A stretch of 11,289 nt of DNA from JADMII01 sp036278595 (GTDB lineage: Bacteria > Chloroflexota > Dehalococcoidia > DSTF01 > JACRBR01): assembly GCA_036278595.1 (NCBI GenBank), contig DASUKS010000121.1, positions 1 to 11,289 on the forward strand, written 5' to 3'. The position numbers and the translations under genes were made by a program. Below the pieces are notes generated by a model, which worked only from the letters and a program-made list of their open reading frames with translations, ran no database searches and was not told the origin of the DNA. Of this stretch, positions 1-5,722 are shown one piece after another (within the stretch, counting starts at the first letter, position 1; each line of letters starts with the position of its first letter).

Positions 1-45
1 ATCATCAGGGGAGTGCCGCAGAGATCGAAAGGAAACAGACCGCAC

Positions 46-453
46 ATGCCGAACGAATTCAACACGAAGATCATCGAAGAGTTCCGCGCGAACGAGGGGC
101 GGGTCGGACCGCCGTTCCAGGGGGCGCCGATGGTGCTGCTCACCACGACCGGCGCCAAGAGCGGCCAGCCGCACACCACGCCGCTCGTGCCGCTGCTGGA
201 AGACGGCCATGTCTACGTCATCGCGTCGATGGGCGGCGCGCCGAAGCACCCCGCCTGGTACTTCAACGTGCGCGCGAACCCGCACGTCACCGTCGAGCAG
301 GGCACGGAGAAGTACGAGGCGGACGCGCGCATCCTCGAAGGCAAGGAGCGCGACGAGGCGTACGCCCTGCAGACGGCGCGGCTCCCCAGCTTCGGCGAGT
401 ACCAGCAGAAGACAACGCGCCGGATCCCGGTGATCGAGCTCGTGCGCCGCTGA
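46..453 (+). CDS. Deazaflavin (F420)-dependent nitroreductase-family oxidoreductase
   Basis: This 135-residue protein looks like a member of the Ddn/FGD-like nitroreductase family, a split-beta-barrel fold that usually binds F420 or a related deazaflavin and reduces small organic substrates in the cytoplasm. The sequence shows the family core LLTTTGAKSGQPHTTPL (about residues 31-47) and the second conserved block PAWYFNVRANPHVTVE (69-84), and ends in IPVIELVRR. Length is normal for the single-domain family. I start it at the ATG at 46, which has a purine-rich GAAAGGA about 13 nt upstream. A GTG at 13 in the same frame would add 11 residues (PQRSKGNRPH-like) without family resemblance. No signal peptide or membrane segment is visible. 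The gene stands alone at the window edge and converges on the next gene. The family is clear from the motifs; F420 rather than FMN as cofactor is inferred from the family, and the substrate is unknown. Confidence 0.8.
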   Translation: MPNEFNTKIIEEFRANEGRVGPPFQGAPMVLLTTTGAKSGQPHTTPLVPLLEDGHVYVIASMGGAPKHPAWYFNVRANPHVTVEQGTEKYEADARILEGKERDEAYALQTARLPSFGEYQQKTTRRIPVIELVRR

Positions 454-528
454 ACGCGAACGTTGGCTTCGGGCGGCCGCTCAATGTGGATAGCGGGCTG
501 GGCGAGAGGTATTCGCCGACGTCAGCGC

Positions 529-885
529 CTACGTGAGGAGCCCGGGCACGTCGATGAGCCGCTTGCCGAGTGGATCGACGCCGAGGCCCATCTCCTCGAG
601 CGTGACGGCGCCGAGGAGAACCGGGCCACCCTCGTCGCCGAACACAACGACGGTCATCACCTCGTGTCCATTGAGGCGCACCCATGCCTGGCCGACATCA
701 CGCATCGTCCGTTCGCCGTTCGCCAGCATGAAGGCACGGCTTGCCGTCGCCGGCACGCCGAGGTCGCGCAGGATCGGCGCAGGCAGCATGGTGTAACTGG
801 CGCCGGTATCGACGAGCGCATCAACCTCGACGAAGCGCTCGCGCGCGGCAGCGCCTGCCTGGAGCTTCACGCTGAACGTGCCCAT
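529..885 (-). CDS. Small retropepsin-like (clan AA) aspartic protease
   Basis: This 118-residue single-domain protein carries the retropepsin-type active-site signature: a beta strand (FVEVDALV) leading into DTGAS at residues 26-30, with D26 the predicted catalytic aspartate. Further on, VLLGAVTLEEMGLGVDP (about 88-104) matches the hydrophobic-hydrophobic-Gly segment and closing helix of clan AA folds. One domain supplies only one Asp, so the active enzyme should be a homodimer. No signal peptide or transmembrane helix is seen. Bacterial stand-alone members are common but mostly uncharacterised, so the substrate is unknown. The ATG start at 885 lacks a Shine-Dalgarno but has a -10-like TAGCAT exactly six bases upstream, suggesting a leaderless mRNA. 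It lies downstream of phosphofructokinase on the same strand across a 112-bp gap; with its own promoter, functional linkage is doubtful. Confidence 0.78.
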   Translation of the reverse strand: MGTFSVKLQAGAAARERFVEVDALVDTGASYTMLPAPILRDLGVPATASRAFMLANGERTMRDVGQAWVRLNGHEVMTVVVFGDEGGPVLLGAVTLEEMGLGVDPLGKRLIDVPGLLT

Positions 886-891
886 GCGCCC

Positions 892-897
892 ATGCTA
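892..897 (-). promoter_or_regulatory. Candidate -10 element, leaderless aspartic protease gene
   Basis: On the minus strand TAGCAT is followed by six bases (GGGCGC) and then the ATG at 885. This puts the expected transcription start at or next to the A of the start codon. No Shine-Dalgarno is present between them. No convincing -35 was found. The spacing is what is seen for leaderless genes; the assignment is inference. Confidence 0.45.
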
Positions 898-997
898 ACA
901 ATGGCCGCCACAGAAGATCTACAGGTTCCACCCCACCTGCACACCCTGCGCCTGCCGAGGCCGGCCCTAACGACCACCAAACAACAACCACGCACGA

Positions 998-2059
998 CTA
1001 ATGGTGAGCGTGCGACATCTCGCTCTCTTCGACGACGTTGAACTGCTGCACGAGCCGGAAGAACCGGCGGTCCACCGTCCGGTTGTGGCCCGTGACGTCG
1101 CTGAACGGCACCGGCACGATCTCCAGCCCCTGGACCGCCGCCATCACGCCGACGCGCCCCTCGTGCAGGTAGTCCACGGCCGTCGCGCCCAGCCGCGTCG
1201 CCAGCACGCGGTCGAACATCGAAGGCGAGCCGCCGCGCTGCACGTGCCCGAGTACGGTCACGCGCGCCTCGACCTTCGTCCGCTCTTCGATCGCCTCCGC
1301 GAGCCGCGTGCCGATGCCGCGCGTCGCGAGCAACTGGTGCCCGAACTGGTCTACTTCGCTCGACGTGTGCGACTCGATCCCCTCGACCTTCGCGCCCTCG
1401 GCCACCACCACGATGCTGAACTGTCGCGACTCCATCCGATGCTGCACATGGTGCACCACCCGGTCGATCGCCATCGGCTCCTCGGGGATGATGACAAGGT
1501 CAGCGCCGCCGCCGACGCCGCCGACCATCGCGAGCCAGCCGGCGTCGCGTCCCATTACTTCGACGACCATCACCCGCCGGTGCGATTCCGCCGTCGTGTG
1601 CAGGCGGTCGAGCGCCTCGCCGACGATATCCGTCGCGGTGTCGAAGCCGATGCAGTAGTCGGTGTACGGGACGTCGTTGTCGATCGTCTTCGGCACGCCG
1701 ACGACCGCGAACCCGCGATCGGAGAGCTTCGCCGAGACGCTGAGCGTGTCGTCGCCGCCGATCGTCACGAGGCCCTCGATCTCGCGCCGGCGCAGGTTTT
1801 CTTCGACCTGCCGCATCTCGTCCTCGCTGCGCGCCGGATTCGTGCGCGACGACCCGAGGATCGTGCCGCCGAGGTGCAGGATGCCGGCGATCTCATCCTG
1901 CGTCAGCAGCGATGAGTCGCCTTCGCCGAGCAGCCCCGCCCAGCCCTCGCGAAACCCGTAGACCTCGTCGCCGAGCATCCATGCCCGGTGCGCGATCGCG
2001 CGGATCGCCGCGTTCAGTCCTGGGCAGTCTCCCCCGCCCGTCAGCACTCCGATGCGCAC
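998..2059 (-). CDS. pfkA: 6-phosphofructokinase, PPi-dependent signature
   Basis: This 353-residue protein is a phosphofructokinase of the PfkA family, phosphorylating fructose 6-phosphate to fructose 1,6-bisphosphate in glycolysis. It shows the N-terminal GVLTGGGDCPGLNAAIR phosphate-binding block (4-20), GGTILGSSRTNP (64-75), GGDDT (101-105), PKTIDNDV (123-130, catalytic D127), MGRDAGWLA (169-177) and a GHVQRGGSPSMFDR block near the C-terminus; residue numbers happen to match the E. coli enzyme. Two positions decide phosphoryl donor in this family: residue 104 is Asp and 124 is Lys, where ATP enzymes have Gly104 and usually Gly124. Asp104 with Lys124 is the signature of PPi-dependent enzymes, so a reversible PPi:F6P phosphotransferase (EC 2.7.1.90) is the likelier activity. 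The start is GTG at 2059, five bases after a perfect GGAGGT. The C-terminus ends in a His-rich SHAHH. Family assignment is near certain; donor choice is inferred from residues. Confidence 0.95.
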   Translation of the reverse strand: MRIGVLTGGGDCPGLNAAIRAIAHRAWMLGDEVYGFREGWAGLLGEGDSSLLTQDEIAGILHLGGTILGSSRTNPARSEDEMRQVEENLRRREIEGLVTIGGDDTLSVSAKLSDRGFAVVGVPKTIDNDVPYTDYCIGFDTATDIVGEALDRLHTTAESHRRVMVVEVMGRDAGWLAMVGGVGGGADLVIIPEEPMAIDRVVHHVQHRMESRQFSIVVVAEGAKVEGIESHTSSEVDQFGHQLLATRGIGTRLAEAIEERTKVEARVTVLGHVQRGGSPSMFDRVLATRLGATAVDYLHEGRVGVMAAVQGLEIVPVPFSDVTGHNRTVDRRFFRLVQQFNVVEESEMSHAHH

Positions 2060-2064
2060 GTCAG

Positions 2065-2070
2065 ACCTCC
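2065..2070 (-). promoter_or_regulatory. Shine-Dalgarno GGAGGT for phosphofructokinase
   Basis: GGAGGT on the minus strand lies five bases before the GTG at 2059 and settles that start, since no ATG is available nearby. Confidence 0.85.
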
Positions 2071-2094
2071 GATTCCCTTCCGGCCGTCGACTCC

Positions 2095-2100
2095 AGCATA
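2095..2100 (-). promoter_or_regulatory. Candidate -10 element for phosphofructokinase
   Basis: TATGCT on the minus strand sits 35 bases upstream of the GTG. Transcription starting about seven bases after it would give a short leader of roughly 28 nt carrying the GGAGGT ribosome site. No good -35 hexamer is seen at 16-18 bases. Confidence 0.4.
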
Positions 2101-2258
2101 GGCCACAGCGCCCGAGATTCCGCTACGCGGTTCGGCACGCCGGTTCCACATGGATCAACGTGAAGCAGCGGCACCCTCCGGCATCAGGGAATCCCCCAAA
2201 TCCCGTACAGGAAGCACATCAATCCGGCGCAGTCCCGAGTTCCCAGCCGACAAGTCCG

Positions 2259-2960
2259 CTACTCGGGCTGCTGGATGTGCAGCGCGTAGCCCTGCCTGGC
2301 GTCCCCGGTGATGACCGTCGGGTGGTGCCGGTCCGGTTCGATCTTACGCCGGAGCCGGTTCATCCATACATCGAGGAACTGCGGATCGGCGGCGTACATC
2401 TCTCCCCAGACCGCCGTCAGCAGCTCGCTCGAGCTCACGGCGCAGTTGGCATCGCGCGCGAGCGCGAGTAGCAGCGCCCACTCGTTCGTTCCGAGCGAGA
2501 TGATCTCCGGGCCGCGCCGCGCTACCTGCCGCGCGAGATCGAGGTCCACTTCGCCGCAGCGGATGATGCCCGGCTCGGCCGACGGCGGCTTCCCGATCAC
2601 GGCGCTCAAGCGGCGATGCAGATCCATCGGGCTGAAGGGCTTGGTGATATAGTCCGCCGCGCCCAGCTCGAACCCGTACGCACGGTCCGCCTCGGTCCCC
2701 TGCGATGTGAGGAACACGATGGGGATCTCCGGGTAGCGCGTGCCGATCTCGCTCATCAACTCGAAGCCGCTGAGGCCAGGCAGCACGACCTCGAGCAGGA
2801 TGACGTCCGGATGTTCGCGCTCGATCACGCCGAAAGTGTCGTCCCCGATCTGCGACGTTACGACGCGCCAGCCCTCGACGTTCAGCTCCAGCTCGAGGAG
2901 CCGGATCACCGACTGCACCTCGTCGACGACCATGACGCAGTCACGCTCTTCGGTGCTCAC
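2259..2960 (-). CDS. OmpR-type response regulator with Glu at phosphoacceptor site
   Basis: This 233-residue protein has a receiver domain (about 7-125) followed by an OmpR/PhoB winged-helix DNA-binding domain (about 132-230), so it should bind DNA and control transcription. In the receiver, the acidic pair is D13-E14 (VMVVDE), T85 lies in IVFLTS and K107 in YITKPF, all as expected. The phosphoacceptor position, normally Asp in a LLDVMLPG motif, is Glu57: the protein reads VILLEVVLPGLSG, and the codon is GAG. The effector domain shows LGTNEWALLLALA, VSSSELLTAVWG, the recognition helix DVWMNRLRRKIEP and a wing RQGYAL. Glu often mimics the phosphorylated state, so this may be constitutively active or controlled without phosphorylation. 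The start is GTG at 2960, with TAGCCT five bases upstream and no Shine-Dalgarno; the next in-frame ATG (residue 10) would cut the first beta strand. No kinase gene is adjacent. Confidence 0.93.
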   Translation of the reverse strand: MSTEERDCVMVVDEVQSVIRLLELELNVEGWRVVTSQIGDDTFGVIEREHPDVILLEVVLPGLSGFELMSEIGTRYPEIPIVFLTSQGTEADRAYGFELGAADYITKPFSPMDLHRRLSAVIGKPPSAEPGIIRCGEVDLDLARQVARRGPEIISLGTNEWALLLALARDANCAVSSSELLTAVWGEMYAADPQFLDVWMNRLRRKIEPDRHHPTVITGDARQGYALHIQQPE

Positions 2961-2965
2961 GTTTC

Positions 2966-2971
2966 AGGCTA
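2966..2971 (-). promoter_or_regulatory. Candidate -10 element, leaderless response-regulator gene
   Basis: TAGCCT on the minus strand is followed by GAAAC and the GTG start at 2960, leaving no room for a ribosome-binding site. It matches the TANNNT-N5/6-start arrangement seen at the protease and ybeY genes. Confidence 0.45.
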
Positions 2972-3138
2972 CCAAGGCGCTCCGGGGCCCGCGCTCGCTC
3001 GCGTGCCGTACGCGTGCCGTCGGCTCGACCGGCGCTATGCCGGCGCCACGCGAAACGCGGCCCGTATCGACGGGCCTGCCGCACGTTGCAATATCGCCGC
3101 AAGGGTCGCGCCAGCTTCTGCGCGTCCTCGCGCGATGT

Positions 3139-3146
3139 TAAGGTGG
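3139..3146 (+). promoter_or_regulatory. Shine-Dalgarno-like site before the GH20 TTG start
   Basis: TAAGGTGG ends seven bases before the TTG at 3154, and its AAGGTGG is one mismatch from AAGGAGG. The TAA at 3139-3141 is also an in-frame stop, so TTG is the first usable start codon. The same bases contain TAAGGT, which could double as a -10 hexamer, so the site is ambiguous. Confidence 0.5.
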
Positions 3147-3153
3147 ACGTAGA

Positions 3154-5031
3154 TTGCAAACGCGTGACAATCTCCTGCTCGCCCCCGTACCGCAGCGCGT
3201 CGAGGTGCGCGGCGGCCGCCTGAGCCTCGGCCCCAACCGCACGATCATTCTCGGCGCACAGCCGGCCGGCCAGGGCATCGCCGGCGCCCGCATGCTGCAG
3301 GCGGCGCTCGATCGGCACGCCGGCGTGCGGTGGGAGATCCGCGGCGCGTCGGGGCTGGCGAGCCAGGAGGGCGTCGTCGCCGTCATCGACCCGAAGGCGT
3401 CGCCGAAGCGCGAGAGCTACCACCTGACCGTCGGCGAGGAGCGCATCGCGATCGTCGGCCACGACGCGGCGGGCGTCTTCTACGGCTTCGCGACGCTGAC
3501 GCAACTCGTCCGTCAGTTCGGCAAGCGCCTCCCGCAGCTCCACATCGAAGATTGGCCCGACTTCGCGCACCGCGGCGTCATGCTCGATGTCAGCCGCGAC
3601 AAGGTGCCGACGATGGAGAGCGCCTACGCGCTCGTCGACATGCTCGCGGGCCTCAAGGTCAACGAGTTCCAGCTCTACATGGAGCACACCTTCGCCTACG
3701 AGGCGCATCGCAACGTGTGGAAGGACGCGTCGCCCTTCACGGGCGAGGAGATCCTCGCGCTCGATGCCTACTGCCGCGAACGCCACATCGAGCTCGTACC
3801 GAACCAGAACAGCTTCGGGCACATGGCGCGCTGGCTGGGGAAGAAGCCGTACAACGAGCTCGCCGAATCGCCGCGCGGCGCGCGCATGCCGTGGGGCCGC
3901 CTGCCGCCGTTCACGCTCGATCCGGCGAACCCAGGCTCGCTGGCGCTGATCGATGGCCTCTACGCCGAGCTACTGCCGCACTTCGGCAGCGCGCGCTTCA
4001 ACGTCGGCTGCGACGAGACGTTTGACCTCGGCCTCGGCAAGAGCCGTGATGCGGTCGCGGCGCACGGCGTCGGCCGCGTCTACCTCGACTTCCTGCTGAA
4101 GATCCACGCGCTGTGCGGGAAGTACGGCCGCCGCATGATGTTCTGGGGCGACATCATCACGCGGCACCGGCATCTCAGCGCCGAACTCCCGTCCGACGTC
4201 ACCGTCCTCGAGTGGGGCTACGAGCACGATCACCCGTTCGACGTAGAGGGGCGCGCTTACCAGGACGCCGGGCTCGAGTTCTACGTTTGCCCCGGCACCG
4301 GCGGCTGGAACTCGTTCGTCGGCCGCACCGACAACGCGATGGCCAATATCCGCAGCGCCGCGCTGAACGGCCTGAAGCACGGCGCGAAGGGCGTGCTCAA
4401 CACGGAATGGGGCGACAACGGCCACATGCAGGCGATGCCCGTGCCCTGGGCCGGCTACCTCTACGGCGCCGCGATGAGCTGGTCGCCGAAGGCCAGCGCG
4501 GACATGGACATCGCGCCGGCGCTCAGCCTGCACGCCTTCCACGATGCCAGCGGGGACACCGGCCGCATCGCGTTCGATATGGGCAACGCCTACCAGGTGA
4601 ACGGCGCGAAGTCCCGCAACGGCACGCTCCTCCAGCAGCTCTACCTGCTGCCCATCGAGAACGACTGGCCGATGCGTCGCGTCAGCCCCGGCGGCTTCGA
4701 GGCGACGCAGGCGCGGCTCGCCGAATGGTCCGCCGCGCTCGATCCGGCCCGCATCTGCCGCACGGACGCCGGCCTGGTCGTCGAGGAGATGCGCAACGGC
4801 GCGGCGCTCGCGGCGGCCGGCGCGATGATCGGCGCGGCGAAGTACGCGCGAGAGAACGGCGCGCCGGCAGCGAAGGTGCGCGCCGGCTTCCGGGCCGCGG
4901 CGAAGCGCATCGACACGCTCATCCCGGAATACGAGCGCCTGTGGCTCGCCCGGAACCGCCCCGGCGGCCTCCCGGACAGCGTCGCCGTCCTCCGCTCGAC
5001 CGTCGTCGCGCTGCGCGAAGCAGCGAGCTGA
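3154..5031 (+). CDS. GH20 family beta-N-acetylhexosaminidase
   Basis: This 625-residue protein is a family 20 glycoside hydrolase, which removes terminal N-acetylglucosamine or N-acetylgalactosamine by substrate-assisted catalysis. Residues about 10-130 form the GH20b non-catalytic domain (PVPQRVEV near the start, then ESYHLTVGEERIAIVGHD and GVFYGFATLTQL). The TIM barrel starts with HRGVMLDVSRDKVP (139-152) and carries LYMEHTFAYE (174-183), VPNQNSFGHMARW (215-227) and the catalytic Asp-Glu pair D287-E288 in FNVGCDETFD. Aromatic substrate-pocket motifs follow (MMFWGDII, EWGYEHDHPF, GGWNSF, NTEWGDNGH). The last 180 or so residues are mostly helical, with no recognised domain. No signal peptide, lipobox or membrane segment is seen, so it should act inside the cell on imported or recycled amino-sugar glycans. 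Start is TTG, dictated by an in-frame stop 15 bases upstream and a nearby AAGGTGG. It is followed by ybeY after 25 bp. Exact substrate is unknown. Confidence 0.9.
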   Translation: MQTRDNLLLAPVPQRVEVRGGRLSLGPNRTIILGAQPAGQGIAGARMLQAALDRHAGVRWEIRGASGLASQEGVVAVIDPKASPKRESYHLTVGEERIAIVGHDAAGVFYGFATLTQLVRQFGKRLPQLHIEDWPDFAHRGVMLDVSRDKVPTMESAYALVDMLAGLKVNEFQLYMEHTFAYEAHRNVWKDASPFTGEEILALDAYCRERHIELVPNQNSFGHMARWLGKKPYNELAESPRGARMPWGRLPPFTLDPANPGSLALIDGLYAELLPHFGSARFNVGCDETFDLGLGKSRDAVAAHGVGRVYLDFLLKIHALCGKYGRRMMFWGDIITRHRHLSAELPSDVTVLEWGYEHDHPFDVEGRAYQDAGLEFYVCPGTGGWNSFVGRTDNAMANIRSAALNGLKHGAKGVLNTEWGDNGHMQAMPVPWAGYLYGAAMSWSPKASADMDIAPALSLHAFHDASGDTGRIAFDMGNAYQVNGAKSRNGTLLQQLYLLPIENDWPMRRVSPGGFEATQARLAEWSAALDPARICRTDAGLVVEEMRNGAALAAAGAMIGAAKYARENGAPAAKVRAGFRAAAKRIDTLIPEYERLWLARNRPGGLPDSVAVLRSTVVALREAAS

Positions 5032-5044
5032 GCCGCGCGCGCTG

Positions 5045-5050
5045 TACGCT
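5045..5050 (+). promoter_or_regulatory. Candidate -10 element, leaderless ybeY
   Basis: TACGCT lies in the 25-bp gap after the GH20 stop and is followed by GCGGGC and the GTG at 5057. The spacing fits transcription starting on the GTG itself. ybeY could therefore be transcribed separately from the GH20 gene even though they look like an operon. Confidence 0.45.
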
Positions 5051-5056
5051 GCGGGC

Positions 5057-5515
5057 GTGACCGCCTACATTATCGAACTACAGTCTGAGGTCGACGCGAG
5101 CGGCATCGATGTCGGCGCGCTGGAGCGCCTCGCCGCCCGCGCGCTCGAAGCCGAGGCCGTCGCGACGCCGGCCGAGCTGAGCATCCTGCTCGCCGACGAT
5201 GCCGTCGTGCACGAGCTGAACCGCACGTATCGTGACACCGACGCCCCGACCGACGTCTTGTCCTTCGCCCAGACCGAAGGCGACGAGTTCGCACGGCCGG
5301 AGGGCGCCGCCCGCCACCTCGGCGACATCGTCATCTCGGTCGATATGGCGCGCCGCCAGGCCGCCGAGTACAGGCAGGACCTGCAGGACGAAGTCGGACA
5401 CCTGCTCGTGCACGGCATCCTCCATCTGCTTGGCTACGACCACGAGCAGCCGGCCGACGAAGCGGTGATGCGCGGCCACGAGGAAGCGATCCTCGGCGGC
5501 GCACATCACCATTAG
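5057..5515 (+). CDS. ybeY: Endoribonuclease YbeY (16S rRNA maturation)
   Basis: This 152-residue protein is YbeY, a zinc-dependent single-strand endoribonuclease needed for 16S rRNA 3'-end maturation and ribosome quality control in the cytoplasm. It shows the family hallmarks in order: LSILLADDAVVHELNRTYRDTDAPTDVLSF (about 42-71, split motif), HLGDIVISVD and the zinc site HGILHLLGYDH with H119, H123 and H129. Length is typical. Start is GTG at 5057, with no Shine-Dalgarno but TACGCT six bases upstream. The C-terminus ends in AHHH, beyond the conserved fold. In many bacteria ybeY sits with phoH and era; here its partners are a GH20 hydrolase upstream and a sensor kinase downstream, so the usual cluster is broken. 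Identity is secure. Confidence 0.96.
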   Translation: MTAYIIELQSEVDASGIDVGALERLAARALEAEAVATPAELSILLADDAVVHELNRTYRDTDAPTDVLSFAQTEGDEFARPEGAARHLGDIVISVDMARRQAAEYRQDLQDEVGHLLVHGILHLLGYDHEQPADEAVMRGHEEAILGGAHHH

Positions 5516-5520
5516 AAGAC

Positions 5521-5553
5521 GCCGATAGCGCTCCGAATTGGCTAAAAATCGGC
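5521..5553. repeat. Inverted repeat GCCGAT/ATCGGC downstream of ybeY
   Basis: GCCGAT at 5521-5526 and ATCGGC at 5548-5553 are perfect complements around a 21-base spacer containing TTGGCTAAAAA. It begins five bases after the ybeY stop. It is not followed by a T-run, so it is a poor terminator, and it overlaps a possible promoter for the next gene; it could be an operator. Confidence 0.35.
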
Positions 5554-5567
5554 ACCTCTCTTACAAA
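5538..5567 (+). promoter_or_regulatory. Possible sigma-70-like promoter upstream of histidine kinase
   Basis: TTGGCT (5538-5543) and TACAAA (5562-5567) are separated by 18 bases in the most AT-rich part of the 207-bp gap. Transcription from here would leave a leader of about 150 nt. A second TANNNT candidate, TAGGAT at 5599-5604, lies closer to the gene. Neither is strong and I cannot choose between them. Confidence 0.3.
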
Positions 5568-5722
5568 CTTCTGTAGGACGCGCGCGCGGCGTGCGTGATA
5601 GGATCAACCCGAAACATAACGTTCCGGTGACAGCCGTTCGTTCAGCCGCTAGCAGGGATGTTGCGCGGCATCCCCTCCTCCTCATCCCGTCTCACAGTAC
5701 GCCGCCGTGAAAACCCGGGCAG

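Noticed and set aside
13..45. Upstream GTG extension of the deazaflavin oxidoreductase
   Set aside because: The extra residues are basic and unlike the family N-terminus, and the ATG at 46 has its own purine-rich site upstream.
463..1041. 192-codon plus-strand frame over the aspartic protease
   Set aside because: The minus-strand protein has a clear DTGAS active site and matching downstream segment; the plus-strand frame has none and runs into phosphofructokinase.
1001..1915. 304-codon plus-strand frame over phosphofructokinase
   Set aside because: It is the complement of a gene with every family motif intact; the frame is His/Arg/Asp-rich without a fold.
2234..2267. CCCGAG/CTCGGG inverted repeat spanning the response-regulator stop codon
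   Set aside because: Six-base arms with a 22-base spacer and no T-run on the minus strand; too weak to call a terminator.
529..2960. Aspartic protease, phosphofructokinase and response regulator as one functional operon
   Set aside because: They share a strand, but gaps are 112 and 199 bp and each has its own -10-like element, so co-transcription is not supported.
985..5515. His-rich C-termini of phosphofructokinase (SHAHH) and YbeY (AHHH) as a shared metal-binding tag
   Set aside because: Two short tails in unrelated proteins are most simply coincidence; no supporting feature is seen.
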